Positions 10,168-19,453 of a DNA stretch of 64,000 nt are shown in pieces; the stretch's first letter is position 1, and each line of letters opens with the position of its first letter. Both the position numbers and the translations under genes were made by a program. Origin of the DNA: Pseudoalteromonas ulvae UL12 (GTDB lineage: Bacteria; Pseudomonadota; Gammaproteobacteria; Enterobacterales; Alteromonadaceae); NCBI RefSeq assembly GCF_014925405.1, contig NZ_AQHJ01000028.1:248001-312000 (forward strand), given 5' to 3'. Under the pieces are notes generated by a model. The model was not told the DNA's origin. It saw nothing but the letters and a program-made list of their open reading frames with translations, and did not search any database.

Positions 10168-11157
10168 ATGGCTGAACCGATCCCATCTCCCACAACCCTG
10201 CGTATTGCTTCACTAAATTTATTCAATTATGCAGCCCCCCCCTTTAGTTATTATCATCCTGATGATCATTACACAGCCTTGCAATGGCAAGAAAAAAACG
10301 ACTGGTTAGCTAAGCAATTAACAGCGCTCAACCCTGATGTCATTGGATTTGAAGAAGTCTTTAGTATTGAGGAACTTAAAATAATCTGTTTGACCCATGG
10401 ATTACCTTACTTCGCCACGGTTACTTCACCAAAAATAGATGAAGACGATCCTTTTTTGTTTTTTCGCCCTGTTGTAGCTATAGCATCGAAATACCCGTTT
10501 GTGTCCACACACGCAGTAACCGCCAATCAATCTTTGTTGAGCGCCTTGAATCTTCCTACTGAATTTAAATTTAATCGCTTACCGATAAAAGCGTTGATAA
10601 ACATACCGGATATGGGACCTACCTGTTTTTATATTGTCCATTTGAAATCCAAGCGCCCGACCCCTTTATCTCACTACACTGACAACCAATTTGAACCACA
10701 TTCATATGCTAATGCGCTGATAAATGAAACAATTGGCCGATATCACAGTGATATGCAACGCACCTTAGAGTTAGCACTGCTCTTTAATGATGTAATTACA
10801 ACACAGGCCAACCAACACGTTCACACCATAGTGATGGGCGATTTCAATGATCAAATCAATGCTGAGGGTTTAGGGTTTATTTTTAATTCAGTGCCTGATG
10901 ATCCGAACCCAGAAGAAGCGACACTCGGGTTAAACGATTCCTACCCATTAATGACTCCTCGAACGCCTACTCATTATTACCGCGATGAAGGTAAAGTGCT
11001 TGATTATATTCTCACCGATAAAATGCTCAGCCACACAGATTCAAAATTTGTAATGCAATATCACGCCTTAGATCAACATATAGTCAATACATCACCTCAA
11101 ACACAAAAAATTAGCAGTGATCATGCTTTGGTGTATATCGACATCGTTAAAAAATAA
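10168..11157 (+). CDS. Endonuclease/exonuclease/phosphatase family protein
   Basis: 329 residues without a signal peptide. The EEP fold is supported by IASLNLFNYA (N-terminal Asn), PDVIGFEEVF (catalytic Glu), HLKSKRP, VMGDFNDQ (GDFN) and a final SSDHALVYIDI (SDH). Members cut phosphodiester bonds in nucleic acids, lipids or inositol phosphates using Mg2+; the substrate is not evident. Lone gene divergent from thrS. Confidence 0.85.
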   Translation: MAEPIPSPTTLRIASLNLFNYAAPPFSYYHPDDHYTALQWQEKNDWLAKQLTALNPDVIGFEEVFSIEELKIICLTHGLPYFATVTSPKIDEDDPFLFFRPVVAIASKYPFVSTHAVTANQSLLSALNLPTEFKFNRLPIKALINIPDMGPTCFYIVHLKSKRPTPLSHYTDNQFEPHSYANALINETIGRYHSDMQRTLELALLFNDVITTQANQHVHTIVMGDFNDQINAEGLGFIFNSVPDDPNPEEATLGLNDSYPLMTPRTPTHYYRDEGKVLDYILTDKMLSHTDSKFVMQYHALDQHIVNTSPQTQKISSDHALVYIDIVKK

Positions 11158-11226
11158 AATCTTCACGACAGTAAAAAGCATTCGATGATATACTGAAAAA
11201 AATTTTTTAGATTACCGGAATATACA

Positions 11227-11679
11227 ATGAGAACATGTGGTGTAGAAATCAAGGGCAGCGAAATCCTGCTTTGTTTATTAAGCAAAGAAGACGATGTTTT
11301 TGATATTCGCGACGTGCGCCAAACACGCTTTACGTTATCTAACTCAAACGATGCTGAACAAGTTAAGAAGTTTCAGTTTGATTTTAAAAAGTTACTTGAA
11401 GATTACCAGGTTGATACTGTTGCAATCAAACAACGCCCACACAATGGCAAGTTTGCAGGTAGCGCAGTCGGTTTTAAAATGGAAACTGCGATTCAGCTGA
11501 TTGACACGATCAATGTTGTATTATTGTCGGCCACTGACATCAAAGATCAACTAAAGCGTAACCCTTTACCAATTGACTTCGAATCAACTGGTCTTAAAAA
11601 ATTCCAAGAATCAGCCTTTGTTTCGGCGTATGTCGAAATTATGGAACGAACATATCCCCGTTCACAGTCAGAAATCTAA
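11227..11679 (+). CDS. DUF3010 family protein
   Basis: 150 residues. Begins MRTCGVEIKGSEILLCLL and has KQRPHNGKFAGSAVGFKME. I recognise this as DUF3010, a small family of marine gammaproteobacteria with a possible RNase H-like fold; function unknown. Single gene followed by a strong terminator. Confidence 0.75.
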   Translation: MRTCGVEIKGSEILLCLLSKEDDVFDIRDVRQTRFTLSNSNDAEQVKKFQFDFKKLLEDYQVDTVAIKQRPHNGKFAGSAVGFKMETAIQLIDTINVVLLSATDIKDQLKRNPLPIDFESTGLKKFQESAFVSAYVEIMERTYPRSQSEI

Positions 11680-11700
11680 TTTTCTGATACTGATTAACTA

Positions 11701-11722
11701 AAGGCCGACTGGCCTTTTTTTT
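11701..11722 (+). terminator. Intrinsic terminator after the DUF3010 gene
   Basis: AAGGCC / GGCCTT stem with a GACT loop followed by eight T residues, 21 bp past the stop codon. Confidence 0.85.
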
Positions 11723-11973
11723 GTATCTGTAGCCTGTCATTTCGACTTTTATTATCGTTAGGCAATGGCAAAAAGAGGCGTTTTCGACTGTCGTTTTTGG
11801 GATTTAAGTATCAGGATTTATGCTAGGTTTAGTTCATCTGATTCAACAATTAACGACTCACTATAGATTGACTTGATCAATGTTATTTATCGTCAGCTGT
11901 TTTATCACTATTCGCTATTTCACTGCTTATTATCTTTTCAAACAAGATCTCGAAAATATCTTACGTTAAATAA
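11723..11973. other. Intergenic stretch, nothing recognised
   Basis: About 250 bp between two terminators. No supported coding frame, tRNA-like fold or repeat was seen. Confidence 0.5.
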
Positions 11974-12004
11974 AAAAACCGCTTAAACAACTTAAGCGGT
12001 TTTT
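11974..12004 (-). terminator. Intrinsic terminator after the amidohydrolase pair
   Basis: A 13-bp stem (AAAAACCGCTTAA / TTAAGCGGTTTTT) with an ACAAC loop, about 40 bp past the stop of the minus-strand amidohydrolase-like gene. Confidence 0.85.
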
Positions 12005-12045
12005 AATAGACATCGTACTTATGTCATTACACAGATATAAATTTA

Positions 12046-13296
12046 TTATTTAGTGTAAGCACGAGGTAATGCAGATTCTTTTGTATAACGCTCGGCAAGT
12101 TTATCTTGGCGAGATTGCGTGCTGTATTGCTCACCACCAATCCACATTTTTTCTACTTTAGAGCTTATTTCAAACGGATCGGCACTCCAAAGGACTAAAT
12201 CTGCAGCTTTACCAACAGCGATTTGTCCTGCGTTAATACCAAATACATCGGCCACATTCGCAGTTACAGCTTTTAAAGCACCTTCTGGGCTCATGCCATT
12301 GGCAACTGCAATACCAGCATCATAACGAAGTTGATACATGTTGTGACTGGCATCGCCCCCAATTGTTAACAGAACTTTCACACCAGCTTTTTCAAGCACG
12401 CCAGCAGTGGTGAGTGATGAATTTAAAGAGTCAAAACTGCCTGGTAAATTCGCAACAACACTGATAATAACCGGTATGTTAGCTTGCGCTAATTGTTCAG
12501 CAATCACAGATGCGTCATGTGCGCCAGCAAAAACCATCTTTAACTTTTTAAACTGAGTGTTCAGTTTAATCAATTCAAGCATATCTTGCGCCCGTGACAC
12601 TTCAACAATCAGTGGCTTATCACCAGATAACAACTCAGTTAAGATTGTTTCTTTTTTAGATGGCTCTTTGTCATCTTTGTCATCTTTTTTTGATTTTTTA
12701 GCGGCTTTTTCAAGCTTTTTCGCTTGGCCGTCTAAAGTATCAATCAACTCTTGTAAGCTGTAAGCGCGAGAGCCTTTGCTGCGTTCACCCAATTCAACTA
12801 ACACGGCATTACGGGGCGTCAATACGCTGTCGAATTCACCCGACAAATCCACAACAGAAGTTAATCCTGCAAAAATTTCGTCTCCACCTGAAGGCGCAAT
12901 CACGTCACGGGTAATGCCACCTTTACGTGCATACGGGATCAAGCTTGAACGCGGATTAAACGCTAAACTCGGATCAAAGGTAATATCCGCTTTCTTATCG
13001 CCGGCATCACGAGAAGCCGCCACAGCACCCACTTCGACTAACCCTAGCTGATTAAGCGAACTGATAATACCAGGGCTTAATATTTTCCCTTCAGCATCAA
13101 TTATTTGCGTTGCGTTATGTGATTCAGGATTAATCGCAATAATTTTTCCTTCATCCATCACGACTGTGGCACCTTCAAGGATGCCTTGCTCAGTCACTGT
13201 GTAGACAGTTGCATTAGTAATGGCGACAGGTGCCGCAAATGCTGAAAAACCAGACAATAAGGCAACAGCTAAAACAGACTTTTTAAAACCATTCAT
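12046..13296 (-). CDS. Amidohydrolase-like secreted protein lacking the HxH metal site
   Basis: 416 residues from the ATG at 13296, chosen because AAGGAG sits 9 bases upstream; the ATG at 13305 directly abuts that site. A signal peptide ending SAFA is present. The fold is amidohydrolase-like: a beta-sandwich start (AITNATVYTVTEQG), the GKILSPGI segment, and a C-terminal GKAADLVLWSADPFE. Where active members have HxH after TPGxID, this protein reads SPGIISSLNQLGL, so the first metal pair is missing. A charged Lys/Asp-rich segment lies near 190-215. It follows the intact amidohydrolase by 13 bp, suggesting a heteromeric pair with one inactive subunit. Confidence 0.8.
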   Translation of the reverse strand: MNGFKKSVLAVALLSGFSAFAAPVAITNATVYTVTEQGILEGATVVMDEGKIIAINPESHNATQIIDAEGKILSPGIISSLNQLGLVEVGAVAASRDAGDKKADITFDPSLAFNPRSSLIPYARKGGITRDVIAPSGGDEIFAGLTSVVDLSGEFDSVLTPRNAVLVELGERSKGSRAYSLQELIDTLDGQAKKLEKAAKKSKKDDKDDKEPSKKETILTELLSGDKPLIVEVSRAQDMLELIKLNTQFKKLKMVFAGAHDASVIAEQLAQANIPVIISVVANLPGSFDSLNSSLTTAGVLEKAGVKVLLTIGGDASHNMYQLRYDAGIAVANGMSPEGALKAVTANVADVFGINAGQIAVGKAADLVLWSADPFEISSKVEKMWIGGEQYSTQSRQDKLAERYTKESALPRAYTK

Positions 13297-13309
13297 TTTT
13301 ATCATCTCC

Positions 13310-14692
13310 TTATCGCTGACCTAACATAAAGTCACTTTTAGCTTGGTATTTTTCATCATAACGATCAAATACTTTCGCACCATCAATAAATACTTGTTCG
13401 GCATGGGCATAAACACTGAACGGGTTTTGATTCCAAATCACCACATCCGCTTGTTTACCTGACTCTAAAGTACCTGTTTTGTCTAAAATACCGAGCGATT
13501 TTGCAGGATTAGCCGTGATCCAAGTAATGGCATCTTGTTCTTTAATGTCATAACCAATGTGATTGCCACTTGTCATCGCTTTAGCCGCTTCTTGGTTTAA
13601 GCGCTGAATAGTGGTGTCTGAATCAGAATGCACAATTGCACACGAGTTTTTAACCGCATCAACGATGGCTATGTTCTCATGTACCATATCGTAGGCTTCC
13701 ATTTTAAAGCCCCACCAATCTGGCCAAAGTGCCGCACAGTTTTTATTTTCAGCCAGCAAATCTGCAATTTTGTACGCTTCAATACCGTGGTGGAAAGTGC
13801 CGGCGTGGTAACCAAACTCTTTTGATAAATCAATCATCATGGCCATTTCTTCGGCTTTATAACAATGATTGTGGATCATCACTTCACCATCTAACACACC
13901 TTTGAGGGTATCAAGCATTAAGTCACGCTTCGGTGCTTCTGGATTTTTGCCCGCGGCATAATCACGGTCGTATTTTTCCCACGCCATTTTATATTCAGTC
14001 GCAAGTACAAATGCATCGCGGTAGCCGGCCATATTACCCATACGCGTTTGAGGCGCCACATGACGGCTGCCATAAACACGTTTTGGATTTTCACCACACG
14101 CCATTTTTAAACCATACGGTGCATCTGGAAATTTCATCGCTTGCATCGTGTGTGCAGGTACATTTTTAAGCGTCACACCACGGCCACCAATTAAGTTGGC
14201 AGAGCCTGGTAGAATTTGCATTGTGGTAATACCACCTGCACGTGCCGTATTAAAACCTGGGTCTTGTGGCCAAACAGAGTGCTCAACCCACACTTCTGCG
14301 GTCACTGGACTCGTCATTTCGTTGCCATCTTGGTGAGATTCAACACCCGGGTTCGGATACGCCCCTAAATGAGAATGAACATCAATAATACCAGGCGTGA
14401 CCCATTTACCTTTTGCATCAATCACCGTTGCGCCATCAGCTATTAAGTCTTGGCCGATTTGACTAATTTTACCGTCAACCAGTAACACATCAGCATCATC
14501 CAAACGCTCACCTGTACCAGTCAGTACGACGGCATTTTGGATTAATGTCTGTGAACTGGGTAAAGCTTGATACGTACTTGGATATGGGTTTTTATTGATT
14601 GTAACTTTTGGATCTTGAGGACCAGACTCATTACAGCCTACTAACGCTGCGCTGAGAGCAATCATCATCACCGATGGGGCAAAGTGTCGCAT
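13310..14692 (-). CDS. Amidohydrolase family lipoprotein
   Basis: 460 residues from the ATG at 14692 (AGGAGA upstream); a start at 14806 would add 38 residues without signal features. A lipoprotein signal ends in LVGC, so the mature protein is probably anchored to a membrane facing the periplasm. Metal ligands are present: HSH in GIIDVHSHLGAY, plus HNH and HAGTFHHG further on. The C-terminus has the usual GKQADVVIWNQNPF. Related to imidazolonepropionase-like peptidases/amidases; substrate unknown. Co-transcribed with the HxH-less partner downstream. Confidence 0.85.
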   Translation of the reverse strand: MRHFAPSVMMIALSAALVGCNESGPQDPKVTINKNPYPSTYQALPSSQTLIQNAVVLTGTGERLDDADVLLVDGKISQIGQDLIADGATVIDAKGKWVTPGIIDVHSHLGAYPNPGVESHQDGNEMTSPVTAEVWVEHSVWPQDPGFNTARAGGITTMQILPGSANLIGGRGVTLKNVPAHTMQAMKFPDAPYGLKMACGENPKRVYGSRHVAPQTRMGNMAGYRDAFVLATEYKMAWEKYDRDYAAGKNPEAPKRDLMLDTLKGVLDGEVMIHNHCYKAEEMAMMIDLSKEFGYHAGTFHHGIEAYKIADLLAENKNCAALWPDWWGFKMEAYDMVHENIAIVDAVKNSCAIVHSDSDTTIQRLNQEAAKAMTSGNHIGYDIKEQDAITWITANPAKSLGILDKTGTLESGKQADVVIWNQNPFSVYAHAEQVFIDGAKVFDRYDEKYQAKSDFMLGQR

Positions 14693-14814
14693 TATTGTTG
14701 TTCTCCTTTTTATAGATAACAACACTTTAGCGAAGTCTATACGAGAATGCGATTCTTTGGCGGCAAAATCACAAAGAATAAGGGTGAAATTATCCCTTAT
14801 TCGCATAATGCGTT

Positions 14815-15411
14815 TTAAAGAGATAACGTCAAGGTTAACTGATTGTCACTATTTGAAAAACATTCAAATAATATCAATGCGGCATGTTCAATTTTAACGG
14901 GCAAATATCCTGTGTTTTTATCAACGAAACCAAAGCCTAAGCACTGAGCCAACAGACTGCGGATCACCCCTGCATGTGTGACGATTAACATGCGTTGACC
15001 CAAATGCTGTTGCACGTGGGTATGTATTGCTGAGTAGACCCGATGGTCAAAATCACGGGTGAGTTCACCATTGGGGATCGAGTGTAAATACGGATTCGCA
15101 AAGTATTGCTCCGCAGGGCTATTTTTCTGATTGAAAAGGCTAGAATATGGCAGACCTTCCCAATCTCCAAAATTAATTTCTTCCAGTGCAGGCTCAACTA
15201 TCAAAGGGAGGTTATGTGTGGCTGCATACTCAGTTGCAAACTGTGAACAACGCACTAGTGAAGAGGTAATCACGACATCAAATTCTTTGTTACATACCGC
15301 TTGCTGCATCTGCATTAAACCATGCTCAGTAACAGGGTCGTCGGTGACCCCTCTTAAGCATGGCTCTCCAGATACTTGCCCGTGCCGAAGTAAATACACA
15401 AAAGTGTTCAT
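14815..15411 (-). CDS. cobC: Alpha-ribazole phosphatase-type histidine phosphatase
   Basis: 198 residues. The phosphohistidine motif LLRHGQ (LRHG) is at residues 7-11, with further active-site segments TSSLVRC, EEINFGDWEG and VTHAGVIRS (second catalytic His). The fold is a phosphoglycerate-mutase-like phosphatase. Its place directly after cobU (4-bp overlap) and opposite cobT-cobS-cobO supports the CobC role: removing phosphate from alpha-ribazole-5'-phosphate, or from cobalamin-phosphate, in nucleotide loop assembly. Confidence 0.85.
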   Translation of the reverse strand: MNTFVYLLRHGQVSGEPCLRGVTDDPVTEHGLMQMQQAVCNKEFDVVITSSLVRCSQFATEYAATHNLPLIVEPALEEINFGDWEGLPYSSLFNQKNSPAEQYFANPYLHSIPNGELTRDFDHRVYSAIHTHVQQHLGQRMLIVTHAGVIRSLLAQCLGFGFVDKNTGYLPVKIEHAALILFECFSNSDNQLTLTLSL

Positions 15412-15974
15412 TGCGCTTCCTTTAATGTTAAAGGCAACCCAGCAACAACCAGCGTTACCGTATCACACACTTCGGCTAATGCTTGGTTGAGCCAGCCCTG
15501 ATAATCAGCAAATACGCGCGACAAAGGATTATCAGGCGTAATAGAAAAACCGACTTCATTACTGACCAAAATCACAGTACCAGAAAAGCCCTGTAACGAT
15601 TCGATAAACTGCTGTTTTACCACATCAAACTGGCGCTCAAAATCTTTACGAAAGTGAGAGCCGTATTCGGTACTCTGATGTTGCAGTGAGACACTGTACA
15701 GCCAATTATTTAGCCAAAGTGTCATGCAATCTATTAATAAGGTCTGATTTTGATAACTTGGATCAGTTAAAATATTAGTCAGTTCAAGTGGGCACTCAAT
15801 CGTTAACCAAGCATGAGGGCGCTGTTGCTGGTGGCGCGCGATTCGGTGCGTCATTTCTGTATCAAACGATTCTGCGGTAGCCACATACACCACGGGTGCC
15901 TTTGATTCTTTAGCTAACTTTTCAGCGAAACGACTTTTACCAGAACGTACGCCACCCAAGATTAAGTGCTTCAT
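15408..15974 (-). CDS. cobU: Adenosylcobinamide kinase / guanylyltransferase
   Basis: 188 residues. Walker A GGVRSGKS at about 7-14, the guanylyltransferase histidine region RIARHQQQRP, DCMTLWLNNWL and VSNEVGFSITP near 125 are all diagnostic of CobU/CobP. It phosphorylates adenosylcobinamide and then attaches GMP to make AdoCbi-GDP, the substrate of CobS encoded on the other side of the intergenic region. Forms a two-gene unit with cobC. Confidence 0.95.
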   Translation of the reverse strand: MKHLILGGVRSGKSRFAEKLAKESKAPVVYVATAESFDTEMTHRIARHQQQRPHAWLTIECPLELTNILTDPSYQNQTLLIDCMTLWLNNWLYSVSLQHQSTEYGSHFRKDFERQFDVVKQQFIESLQGFSGTVILVSNEVGFSITPDNPLSRVFADYQGWLNQALAEVCDTVTLVVAGLPLTLKEAQ

Positions 15975-16035
15975 GTTACTCTCGATTATTTTTGCTTAGG
16001 GGCAGTTAATCTTTCGTGGTTAAGTTTTGTTCGAG

Positions 16036-16232
16036 ATAAAAGCGTTTTTATCGCGACGAGCAGTGTGTAGCCTAGTCATTCTAAGCAAATACTGCTCAAC
16101 AAAGAGAAATACGCTTTTAGCCGAACCCTTCGGGCAGCGTTTGTTGGGTATTTCTACTGCGTTATCGCTTTTTCGTGTAACTCGCTACACCACAAAAGCG
16201 CTTCCTTGTATAAATACCCAACAATTCGCTGC
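16036..16232. repeat. Long nested palindromic element in the cobU-cobT intergenic region
   Basis: Several hairpins are packed here. GATAAAA...TTTTATC lies near 16036-16053. A 20-21-nt inverted repeat lies at 16134-16153 and 16212-16232 (core TGTTGGGTATTT) with an inner hairpin around 16167-16200 (CGCTTTT...AAAAGCG). It looks like a dispersed palindromic or MITE-like element, not a gene. The cobalamin riboswitch B12 box was looked for and not found. Confidence 0.5.
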
Positions 16233-16400
16233 AAAAATCATCACGAAAGATCAATAGCCCCTAGTGTAACAAATATTGGCGATAAGAAATGTGCTCTAAC
16301 ACGGCCACATCGGAATTTTTACTTCATTCAGCGTTGATTCTTGCTGGTATGGCAATCTAGATTTCCCTACAATAGGGCAAACAAAACTCTGAGCGTTTTA

Positions 16401-17396
16401 ATGTCACGTTACCAATCTATAATTGATCAAAAGACTAAACCTCTTGGATCACTCGGCCAATTAGAAAGCATCGCTTTAAAAATTGCACACAATCAACAAG
16501 CAGATACACTCACCCTCACAGCCCCTCACATGCTGGTGTTTGCTGGCGATCACGGGATCAGCCAACACAATATCAGCATCGCCCCAAGTGATGTCACTGC
16601 ATTGATGATGAATAATTTTTTACAAGGTGGCGCGGCCATCAATTGTTTTGCTCGCACTTTAGGTTGGCAACTGCAAGTCATCGATTGTGGTACTTTGACT
16701 GATATTGACCATCCACAATTGATCAAAAATCGCTTAGATCGCCGCTGTGGTGATATCAGTATTGAGCCTGCGCTTACCCAAAGCCAATGGCAACAAACAG
16801 AAGCTTTTACTGAAGACTATATTAAAAAACTGAGTCAAACAGGCTGTAATATCGTGGGCTTTGGTGAAATGGGCATTGGCAATACCAGTCCCGCAGCCGC
16901 AATTGCGGCCTCACTATTAAATCGCAGTGCAACCGAGACGGTTGGGATTGGTACGGGTATTAATGATTCACAACTGGCTAAAAAACAGCAATTAGTACAA
17001 CGTGCACTTGAGCGTTTTAACAAAAGTTTTTCTCACTCACCACTTGATACTCTGTTGCAGCTAGGCAGTTTTGAAATTGCGCACTTAGTGGCCGCCATGC
17101 TAAGTGCCAAGCATCATAACATGTTAATGATCATCGATGGTTTTATTGTCACTGCTGCTGCAATGCTTGCAATCAAAATCAATCCTGACTGCCAAAAATG
17201 GATGATTTTTGCTCATTGTTCAAAAGAGCAAGCCCATAAAGCCATGCTCGAATCACTAAATGAACTTCCCCTACTCGACTTGGGTTTACGTCTAGGTGAA
17301 GGGACAGGTGCAGCCCTCGCGTTACCTCTGATCCAATCCGCAGTGAGTTTTTATAATGATATGGCAAGTTTTAGCGATTTAGGTATAGAACTGTGA
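16401..17396 (+). CDS. cobT: Nicotinate-nucleotide-dimethylbenzimidazole phosphoribosyltransferase
   Basis: 331 residues from the ATG at 16401 (family start MSRYQSIIDQKTKPLGSLG); an earlier ATG at 16341 gives a non-conserved extension. FAGDHGIS, the glycine-rich GFGEMGIGNTSPAAA loop and the C-terminal LGLRLGEGTGAALA (catalytic Glu) are CobT hallmarks. It transfers phosphoribose to the lower-ligand base, giving alpha-ribazole phosphate. First gene of cobT-cobS-cobO, overlapping cobS by 4 bp. Confidence 0.95.
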   Translation: MSRYQSIIDQKTKPLGSLGQLESIALKIAHNQQADTLTLTAPHMLVFAGDHGISQHNISIAPSDVTALMMNNFLQGGAAINCFARTLGWQLQVIDCGTLTDIDHPQLIKNRLDRRCGDISIEPALTQSQWQQTEAFTEDYIKKLSQTGCNIVGFGEMGIGNTSPAAAIAASLLNRSATETVGIGTGINDSQLAKKQQLVQRALERFNKSFSHSPLDTLLQLGSFEIAHLVAAMLSAKHHNMLMIIDGFIVTAAAMLAIKINPDCQKWMIFAHCSKEQAHKAMLESLNELPLLDLGLRLGEGTGAALALPLIQSAVSFYNDMASFSDLGIEL

Positions 17397-18175
17397 CAGT
17401 TATAAAGCAGCAGTGGAGTGTATTTTTAATTGCTTTAGGTTTTTTGACTCGTATTCCTATCGGAAAAGTTGACTTCAGCCCAGATAAACTCAATCAAGCC
17501 AGCCGATACTTTGCCCTCGTTGGTTGTCTTATTGGTGTGATGTGCGCCGCCGTACTCTGGCTGGTTAACCAAATAGTGGATCTCCCCACTGCAATCTTTG
17601 TCTCTATGATAGCTGGGTTTTATCTCACTGGTGGTTTTCACGAAGATGGCCTCGCTGATGTTTGCGATGGCTTTGGCGGAGGCTACACCACGGAGCGAAA
17701 GCTCAGTATTATGAAAGACTCACGCTTAGGAACGTACGGTACGTTAGGGTTAGTGAGTGTGTTAGGGTTGAAATTTTTATTACTCTGCCAATTAACCAAT
17801 CCTATGCTAGCCCTTATTTTAATGCACACATTAAGCCGGGCCACGGCAACATCTATCATTTATTCAGCACCTTATGCTACAGCCGATTTAAACACTAAAA
17901 CAAAGCCCTTAGCCAATAATATGGATACACTGTCGTTATGGGTGATCGTACTGTCAACCTTGCTGGTATTAATGGTGCTGAATATCGTCTACCTCAATAT
18001 TTTACAACTATTGATCATCATAAGTGTCTGTTTAGTTGCACGGCAGTTGCTTATCAAATGGTTTGAACATCATATTGCCGGTTACACAGGGGATTGTTTA
18101 GGCTTTGCTCAACTAGTTATCGAAGTTTTAGGGTACATCACTCTTATTATTGTATTAGGAAATTCACATGTCTGA
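17393..18175 (+). CDS. cobS: Adenosylcobinamide-GDP ribazoletransferase
   Basis: 260 residues starting at the GTG at 17393, whose GTGA overlaps the cobT stop. FLTRIPIG near the N-terminus, the metal-binding GGFHEDGLADVCDGFGGG and RLGTYG are CobS signatures; six or so membrane helices follow. Integral inner-membrane enzyme that joins AdoCbi-GDP with alpha-ribazole (phosphate). Overlaps cobO by 8 bp, so the three genes are translationally coupled. Confidence 0.95.
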   Translation: MTVIKQQWSVFLIALGFLTRIPIGKVDFSPDKLNQASRYFALVGCLIGVMCAAVLWLVNQIVDLPTAIFVSMIAGFYLTGGFHEDGLADVCDGFGGGYTTERKLSIMKDSRLGTYGTLGLVSVLGLKFLLLCQLTNPMLALILMHTLSRATATSIIYSAPYATADLNTKTKPLANNMDTLSLWVIVLSTLLVLMVLNIVYLNILQLLIIISVCLVARQLLIKWFEHHIAGYTGDCLGFAQLVIEVLGYITLIIVLGNSHV

Positions 18176-18764
18176 TAAAAACGAACGCCATAAAGCACGA
18201 CAAGAAAAACTCAAACAAGCGGTCGATGATAAAATAGCCAAAGCACAAACAGTCAAAGGCTTATTAATTGTTATCACAGGTAATGGTAAAGGAAAATCAA
18301 CATCGGGTTTTGGCACCGTAGCGCGAGGTGTCGGCCATGGGCTTAAATGTGCCGTCGCACAGTTTATCAAAGGAAATTGGGAATGCGGCGAACGTGAATT
18401 ATTAACCCGTAACGGCGTTGACTTTCATGTCATGGGCACAGGTTTTACTTGGAATACTCAAGACAGAGAATCCGATACCCAAGCTGCTGAAGAAATATGG
18501 CTCGAATGTGAAAAAATGCTCCAAGATGACACTCTCGATTTAGTGTTACTCGATGAGCTGACATACATGATCACTTATGACTATGTGTCGTTAGAGCGTG
18601 TTATTACGGCTCTTAATAATCGCCCGCCGATGCAAAGTGTGGTGATCACCGGTCGTGCAGCCCACCGCGAATTAATTGAACTCGCCGACACGGTTTCAGA
18701 AGTGCGTAACGTTAAACATGCGTTTGATTCAGGTGTGAAAGCGTTAAAAGGTGTCGATTGGTAA
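18168..18764 (+). CDS. cobO: Cob(I)yrinic acid a,c-diamide adenosyltransferase
   Basis: 198 residues. P-loop GNGKGKSTSGFG at about 38-49, then AVAQFIKGNW, FTWNTQD and LVLLDELTYM identify the CobA/CobO/BtuR family. It adenosylates cob(I)alamin or its precursors with ATP. Last gene of the cobT-cobS-cobO run. With cobU and cobC it completes corrinoid salvage and nucleotide-loop assembly; no corrin-ring synthesis genes are in the window. Confidence 0.95.
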   Translation: MSDKNERHKARQEKLKQAVDDKIAKAQTVKGLLIVITGNGKGKSTSGFGTVARGVGHGLKCAVAQFIKGNWECGERELLTRNGVDFHVMGTGFTWNTQDRESDTQAAEEIWLECEKMLQDDTLDLVLLDELTYMITYDYVSLERVITALNNRPPMQSVVITGRAAHRELIELADTVSEVRNVKHAFDSGVKALKGVDW

Positions 18765-19008
18765 ACAGTGATTCCTTTTTCACTTCTTCACTCTATCTGT
18801 CACCTGGTGCTCTAAATTAAAATGTTTAGGGCACCCACCTCAAATTAATTCAAGTACTTTGTAATATCTAACTGACTATTTTTACACATAAAGCTTTTTA
18901 AGTGTGTCACCTTTTCACACTTACTTACACCTTGTAGCGGACTGTTAACAGGAATTCTCATCGTTTAATGCATACTTAACTCGTCAACTTACAAAAAGGA
19001 CGAGTATC

Positions 19009-19374
19009 ATGAACACCATCACTAAAGTCATTTGTTTTACCGCCACCACAATTGCTTGCCTTGCAAGTTTTACCAGCGAAGCACACGCTAAGAAGTTTGT
19101 TGCCGCAGATAGCAGCCCAAGTACACAACTTTGCATGGCCGTTGCCTCAAATAAGCCAATCAACTTAATTAAACGCATCAACGACTACTCGATGACACGA
19201 AAATCAGTCAGCAAAGTCGTCAAATGTAATAGCATGCCAATTGCAAGTTTTGCCAAAGTGTATGAACTTGATCGCACAGGTCGTTTATTGAAATATGAAA
19301 ACGCCCCTTCAATTTCAATTAAAGATATAGCCATGTTAGACAAAGACAATATCGTCATTGCAGGTTCGCGCTAA
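19009..19374 (+). CDS. DUF3718 family secreted protein
   Basis: 121 residues. A signal peptide ends SEAHA (about residue 27). The mature part has two cysteines (QLCMAVASNK and KCNSMP) arranged as in DUF3718, a small periplasmic family of Shewanella/Pseudoalteromonas with unknown function. AAAAGGAC precedes the ATG. Lone gene with its own terminator. Confidence 0.7.
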   Translation: MNTITKVICFTATTIACLASFTSEAHAKKFVAADSSPSTQLCMAVASNKPINLIKRINDYSMTRKSVSKVVKCNSMPIASFAKVYELDRTGRLLKYENAPSISIKDIAMLDKDNIVIAGSR

Positions 19375-19388
19375 ATGCATCACTGTAA

Positions 19389-19420
19389 AAAAACCACTTT
19401 GAATAATCAAAGTGGTTTTT
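19389..19420. terminator. Bidirectional intrinsic terminator
   Basis: A 14-bp perfect stem (AAAAACCACTTTGA / TCAAAGTGGTTTTT) with an ATAA loop between convergent genes. Confidence 0.9.
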
Positions 19421-19453
19421 CTTTATTCACTGTTATTTCTGTGACAATGACAA

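Noticed and set aside
16027..16257. 76-residue open frame between cobU and cobT
   Set aside because: It lies across a nested palindromic element, has a composition unlike a protein and no ribosome site; explained by the repeat.
15975..16400. Cobalamin riboswitch in the cobU/cobT intergenic region
   Set aside because: Expected from the gene content, but neither the B12 box nor the usual core pairing could be found on either strand.
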